This document shows positions 60,998 through 64,000 of a stretch of 64,000 nt of DNA, piece after piece; within the stretch, counting starts at the first letter, position 1; every line of letters begins with the position of its first letter. Both the position numbers and the translations under genes were made by a program. The notes below the pieces were generated by a model. The model was given only the letters and a program-made list of their open reading frames with translations. It made no database searches and was not told the origin of the DNA. This DNA comes from Flavobacteriaceae bacterium CP2B. Lineage in GTDB: Bacteria; Bacteroidota; Bacteroidia; Flavobacteriales; Flavobacteriaceae. Location: the NCBI GenBank assembly GCA_001683825.1, contig LXTR01000038.1:1-64000 (forward strand), written 5' to 3'.

Positions 60998-62261
60998 GAG
61001 GGTGGTAGTTACGGGAATGGGGGTATGTGCCCCAAATGGGACAGGGTTGGAAGCCTTTGCCAGCGCACTGGGATCGGGCCGGAGCGGGATCCGGTTCGAA
61101 CCCGAATTAAAAGCGTTATCTTTTGGATGCCAAATAGCTGGTAAACCATTGTTTGATGAAACTCATTTAAATAAATACTTTAAACCTGTCCAGCAGCGTG
61201 GATTACTGGCAAGCGGACTGGTTTACGGGGTAATGGCAGGCGTAGACGCCTGGGAAGACGCCGGACTGGGAATGGATGCCGAAGAGCCCGATTGGGACAG
61301 TGGTGTTATTTTTGGGACGGGTTTGCTCGGGGTGGATAAACTCAGGGAATCAATCTACCATGTCGATGCGGGGCAGGTACGCAGGCTGGGCAGTACCGCT
61401 GTGTCACAAACCATGGCCAGCGGCATCAGCGCGTACCTCGGGGGGATGCTGGGGTGTGGCAACCAGGTGAGCACCAATTCTTCGGCCTGTTCCACGGGGG
61501 CCGAGGCGGTGCTGATGGCCTGGGAACGGATACGGAATGGCGCTGCCCTGCGCATGCTGGCGGGAAGCTGCAGTGATAGCGGGCCCTATATCTGGGGCGG
61601 TTTTGACGCCATGCGCATCCTGCCCCGGAATTTCAATGATGACCCTGCTTCGGCCAGTCGCCCGATGAGCGCAACAGCCGCGGGATTCGTTCCGGGCAGT
61701 GGGGCAGGGGCCCTGCTATTAGAGTCCCTGGAGAGCGCGCTGGACCGGGAGGCACCAATTTATGCGGAAGTACTGGGCGGATCGGTCAATTGCGGCGGGC
61801 AGAGGGCCGGGGGAAGTATGACGGCCCCCAATTCCCTGGCGGTGCAACGCTGCATCACCCAGGCCCTGGAAATTGCGGGGGTACACCCCTGGGAAGTCGA
61901 CACCATCAACGGCCATCTTACCGCGACCGGCAAAGATGTGGAAGAGATTGCCAATTGGAGCAAGGCCCTGGGGCGCAAGGGCCCAGATTTTCCGTATGTG
62001 AACTCCTTTAAGGGCACCCTGGGACACTGCCTGGCGGCCGCCGGGAGCATAGAATGCGTGGCCAGCCTGCTGCAAATGAAGGAAGGGACCCTTTTTGGCA
62101 ATGTGAACTGCGAGGACCTTCACCCGGATATTGTACCATGGGCGAACCCTGATAGGATCCCCCAAAAGCCCCTGTCGTTTACCCCAAATATCCTGGCCAA
62201 AGCGAGTTTCGGTTTTGGGGATGTCAACGCCTGTATTATATTTAAACGCTTTACCCCTTGA
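60990..62261 (+). CDS. Beta-ketoacyl-ACP synthase (KAS I/II type)
   Basis: The 423-residue condensing enzyme has an intact Cys-His-His triad: C167 (SSACSTGAEA), H309 (NGHLTATGKD) and H346 (KGTLGHCLAAAGS), in register with E. coli FabF (163/303/340). It elongates ACP-bound chains with malonyl-ACP. Sequence around the first His (NGHLT instead of the usual NAHGT) is unusual. In this operon it would build the fatty chain loaded on the downstream ACP. A chain-length-factor role is unlikely because the cysteine is present. Confidence 0.92.
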   Translation: MDRRVVVTGMGVCAPNGTGLEAFASALGSGRSGIRFEPELKALSFGCQIAGKPLFDETHLNKYFKPVQQRGLLASGLVYGVMAGVDAWEDAGLGMDAEEPDWDSGVIFGTGLLGVDKLRESIYHVDAGQVRRLGSTAVSQTMASGISAYLGGMLGCGNQVSTNSSACSTGAEAVLMAWERIRNGAALRMLAGSCSDSGPYIWGGFDAMRILPRNFNDDPASASRPMSATAAGFVPGSGAGALLLESLESALDREAPIYAEVLGGSVNCGGQRAGGSMTAPNSLAVQRCITQALEIAGVHPWEVDTINGHLTATGKDVEEIANWSKALGRKGPDFPYVNSFKGTLGHCLAAAGSIECVASLLQMKEGTLFGNVNCEDLHPDIVPWANPDRIPQKPLSFTPNILAKASFGFGDVNACIIFKRFTP

Positions 62262-62266
62262 ACGCT

Positions 62267-62521
62267 ATGAATGAAGATGCCTGTTATACCCAATTAAAGG
62301 CCCTCGTGGGCCCCTACCTTCCGGAGGACGTCTCCGTGGACGCGATCCGGCCAGAGAGCCATTTCGTCAAGGAGCTCAACATCAATTCTGCCAACCTGGT
62401 GGACATTGTCCTGGACGTGGAGGACGAATTTGATATCGTCCTTGAAAACGAGGAAATGGAAGCCATGCAAACGGTACGTGACGCCATGGAGCTTATCCGG
62501 CGTAAACGCGCTGCCAGATAA
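62267..62521 (+). CDS. Acyl carrier protein
   Basis: The 84-residue four-helix ACP has a serine for 4'-phosphopantetheine, S41, in ELNINSANLVDIVLDVEDEF. The usual DSL is NSA, so the residue before the serine is Asn rather than Asp. The acidic helix II-III region is typical. The ATG at 62267 is preferred over the TTG at 62258 that overlaps the KAS stop. It is the last gene of the type III PKS operon and its probable dedicated carrier; no phosphopantetheinyl transferase gene is in the window. Confidence 0.88.
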   Translation: MNEDACYTQLKALVGPYLPEDVSVDAIRPESHFVKELNINSANLVDIVLDVEDEFDIVLENEEMEAMQTVRDAMELIRRKRAAR

Positions 62522-62686
62522 CCCCCAGGAAGGGGCCTGTTTATGATGCCCGGCGTCCCCGTGGTCCTTTGCGGACCCAGGGATTAGACGAAGTGTAGTA
62601 AAACTTCGATAAAACCACTTAAAAGGTTTATATTCAATCGCTTGAGAGCCAGGATATTTTTTATCTTGCCCCTGGAACAATACTTT

Positions 62687-63034
62687 ATGAAAATGCGAAT
62701 TAGACTCCTGACAGCCACATTGGTGCTGGCAGGCGGTGCATGGCAGTTTTGCCATGGACAGGAAAGCCTCCCCAAAGTGAAGATCAAAGAGTATACGGTT
62801 ATGGAACATTATGCCCCGGACCTGGTGGTCCCGGCTGAAGAAAGGCGCCGCTTAAAGGTAACGCGGCAACTGACGGTGCTGCGCAGGGAAAAAATCATCG
62901 ATACCCTGACCATCCCGGAACGCAAAAAGAAGAAATTAAGGAAGGAGTTGTACCGGACCCCATTCAGCGATAAATTCGATAAAGTACTCAGCAGCCTGGA
63001 ACCTGAGGGACCGGGCAGGGAGGAAGTAGATTAA
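62687..63034 (+). CDS. Small exported basic protein, unknown
   Basis: A 115-residue product has a signal peptide (MKMRIRLLTATLVLAGGAWQFCHGQ) and a short, highly charged mature part (EERRRLKVTRQL, PERKKKKLRKELYRT). I do not recognise a family. The ATG at 62687 is chosen because it directly precedes a good signal sequence; an upstream frame to 62642 is poor. A near -7 box (TATCTTGC, 62662) lies about 18 bp upstream. It overlaps the convergent ArsC-like gene by 4 bp and is separate from the PKS operon by 165 bp. Confidence 0.6.
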   Translation: MKMRIRLLTATLVLAGGAWQFCHGQESLPKVKIKEYTVMEHYAPDLVVPAEERRRLKVTRQLTVLRREKIIDTLTIPERKKKKLRKELYRTPFSDKFDKVLSSLEPEGPGREEVD

Positions 63035-63495
63035 ACAAAAGTATCACCATCGGAACCGGGTTGGATGCCATCATCCATACCCCGGGGGTTTTTCTCAAGG
63101 CCCGCGCTGTCAGCCCCGAACAATTTCAGCACATCGGAAGGCGTCTCCAATTGAAGGTATTCTTCCCCGTTGATGGCAATAGGCCGCTGTAGCAGGGCAG
63201 GGTGGTTGTTTAAGACCTTTAGCCAGCCATTAGTATCAAAATCGGCTTTTTGCAATCGGGGGCCCTCGGGCAGGTCCTTTGCAAAAAGTTCATGCAGGGG
63301 TTTTCCCAGCCCCTCGGCAATACTGACCCAGGCGGTGTCCCCTAGGCTGGTTTTGGAAATGTCTATCACCTGTAGCTTGTTTTTGGAGCCCTGCGCGTAC
63401 CCAAGTGCCTGCTTGCCCAGGCGCGTTTCTGAATGGTAGATGAGTGTCAGTTGACGGTTGTTGGTGGCCAGTGGACCCATATCTGCCTCTTCCAT
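63031..63495 (-). CDS. ArsC/Spx-like thioredoxin-fold protein
   Basis: The 154-residue protein has LTLIYHSETRLGKQALGYAQ, VIDISKTSLGDTAW and, near the C-terminus, PALLQRPIAINGEEYLQL. This is the arsenate-reductase-family pattern (RPI... segment). The N-terminal active-site cysteine position reads HSETRLGK, with no cysteine, so arsenate reductase activity is unlikely. It starts 2 bp after the hpf stop and is cotranscribed with it. ATG codons at 63495 and 63480 are possible starts. Its role may be stress- or translation-related (inference). Confidence 0.75.
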   Translation of the reverse strand: MEEADMGPLATNNRQLTLIYHSETRLGKQALGYAQGSKNKLQVIDISKTSLGDTAWVSIAEGLGKPLHELFAKDLPEGPRLQKADFDTNGWLKVLNNHPALLQRPIAINGEEYLQLETPSDVLKLFGADSAGLEKNPRGMDDGIQPGSDGDTFV

Positions 63496-63497
63496 CC

Positions 63498-63800
63498 TTA
63501 ATACGGGTTCATTTTTTCCTTCTTCTTTTTAAGTTGTCGCTGGAGGTCGTCAATCACCTCGGCAACCGATTGTTCGAATTCGCCATGACTGGCTTCAGCG
63601 AATAGGCGGGGCCCCGGAACACTCAGGCGAACCTTGCAAATTTTGCCTTTATTGGGGTCTGAAGTATTCTCGCTTTTGATAAAAACATCGGCTTTTACGA
63701 TAAAGTCGTATTTATCCTCGAATTTTTCTAGTTTTTTGGTGATCAATGCTTCCAGGCGGGCACTCGCTTTTACCTGGTCATATTCAAAGTTGATGTTCAT
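63498..63800 (-). CDS. hpf: Short-form ribosome hibernation promoting factor (HPF/RaiA)
   Basis: The 100-residue product has the HPF/YfiA beta-alpha fold: NINFEYDQVKASARLEALI, KLEKFEDKYDFIVKADVF, VRLSVPGPRLFAEASH and AEVIDDLQRQLKKKKEK. It binds the small subunit and stabilises inactive 100S or 70S ribosomes. It is the short form, without the C-terminal dimerisation domain. A perfect -7 box at 63846-63853 fixes the ATG at 63800; the frame to 63848 would start on the promoter. It is followed after 2 bp by the ArsC-like gene. Confidence 0.92.
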   Translation of the reverse strand: MNINFEYDQVKASARLEALITKKLEKFEDKYDFIVKADVFIKSENTSDPNKGKICKVRLSVPGPRLFAEASHGEFEQSVAEVIDDLQRQLKKKKEKMNPY

Positions 63801-63845
63801 GGCCTTTCTATTTAAAGGGAATATAAAACCCCTCTGCCCTAAATC

Positions 63846-63853
63846 CAAATTTA
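63846..63853 (-). promoter_or_regulatory. -7 promoter box for hpf
   Basis: TAAATTTG on the minus strand, an exact TAnnTTTG match 46 bp before the ATG at 63800. The remaining bases to 64000 hold no gene I can support and are AT-rich from about 63890. Confidence 0.5.
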
Positions 63854-64000
63854 TTTAAACATATCTCCCCGGGGTGGTGGTGCAGGGGGTTTGTTAAATA
63901 AAGGATAATAAAAAGTTAATCCTTGATTTACCGTTAATTAACTCGATAAATTCGGTGGATTTTCGTACCTTAAAGCGAGTGTAGAAGTGCAATTTTCCCC

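Noticed and set aside
61090-61110. GGTTCGAACCC resembling a tRNA T-arm
   Set aside because: Lies inside the KAS reading frame with no acceptor, D- or anticodon stems around it.
62589-62608. CGAAGT/ACTTCG hairpin after the ACP gene
   Set aside because: Only 6 bp with an 8-nt loop and no T tract; not enough to call the operon's terminator.

Overview
The window looks like a chromosomal segment of a marine-type Flavobacteriaceae (Bacteroidota), fairly GC-rich for that family. The basis is the gene content (fused E1 alpha/beta dehydrogenases, GH97 and GH16 enzymes, DUF4369/thioredoxin lipoproteins, Smr-less MutS2, TIGR03915 DNA-repair protein, flavobacterial type III PKS locus) and a recurrent Bacteroidota -7 promoter box (TAnnTTTG) 15-40 bp before many starts. 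The genus is an inference; a Robiginitalea- or Muricauda-like genome would fit. I see no tRNA, rRNA, CRISPR, insertion sequence or prophage.

Layout. 1-8.4 kb: recG (cut by the window edge), M1 aminopeptidase, patatin-like lipase, a membrane-anchored unknown, a degenerate OmpA-like protein, M20 amidohydrolase and a DsrE-like exported protein. 8.4-18.6 kb: UvrD-type helicase, a GH97/GH16 glycosidase pair, a Sua5/YciO-type protein, OmpA lipoprotein, GT2 glycosyltransferase, a lone HsdR-N nuclease-like protein, holA and DoxX. 18.8-32 kb: an E1 alpha/beta fusion with a non-canonical TPP motif, an M1-fold protein without zinc ligands that carries a C-terminal outer-membrane barrel, a LOG-family protein, uvrA, a LexA-like/TIGR03915 divergent locus with three operator palindromes, gamma-glutamyltransferase and ACP phosphodiesterase. 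32-45 kb: glmM, LpxL-type acyltransferase, rhomboid protease, LVIVD-repeat lipoprotein, TlpA-type lipoprotein, an outer-membrane barrel, a large FAD/Fe-S oxidoreductase, an LpxH-like phosphoesterase, aroC and a DAACS symporter. 45-56.7 kb: DCC protein, mutS2, ung, a DUF1835/nucleoside phosphorylase/NMT1-like operon, SUI1, a 2OG-Fe(II) oxygenase, a second E1 fusion and two lipoproteins. 56.7-62.5 kb: a possible three-way-junction RNA, then a seven-gene biosynthetic operon. The right end holds a small exported protein, an ArsC-like protein and hpf.

The most interesting region is the operon at 56.8-62.5 kb. A type III PKS is flanked by a FAD oxidoreductase and a SAM methyltransferase (the same three activities as the actinobacterial srs phenolic-lipid genes) and followed by its own KAS, hotdog dehydratase, YX6K reductase and ACP. 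It reads as a dedicated type II fatty-acid line feeding a type III PKS. The second is the divergent S24-regulator/DNA-repair locus at 27.9-29.8 kb, where three TTCCA/TGGAA-type palindromes overlap both promoters and point to an SOS-like circuit. DNA-repair genes are frequent across the window (recG, uvrD-type, uvrA, mutS2, ung, TIGR03915).
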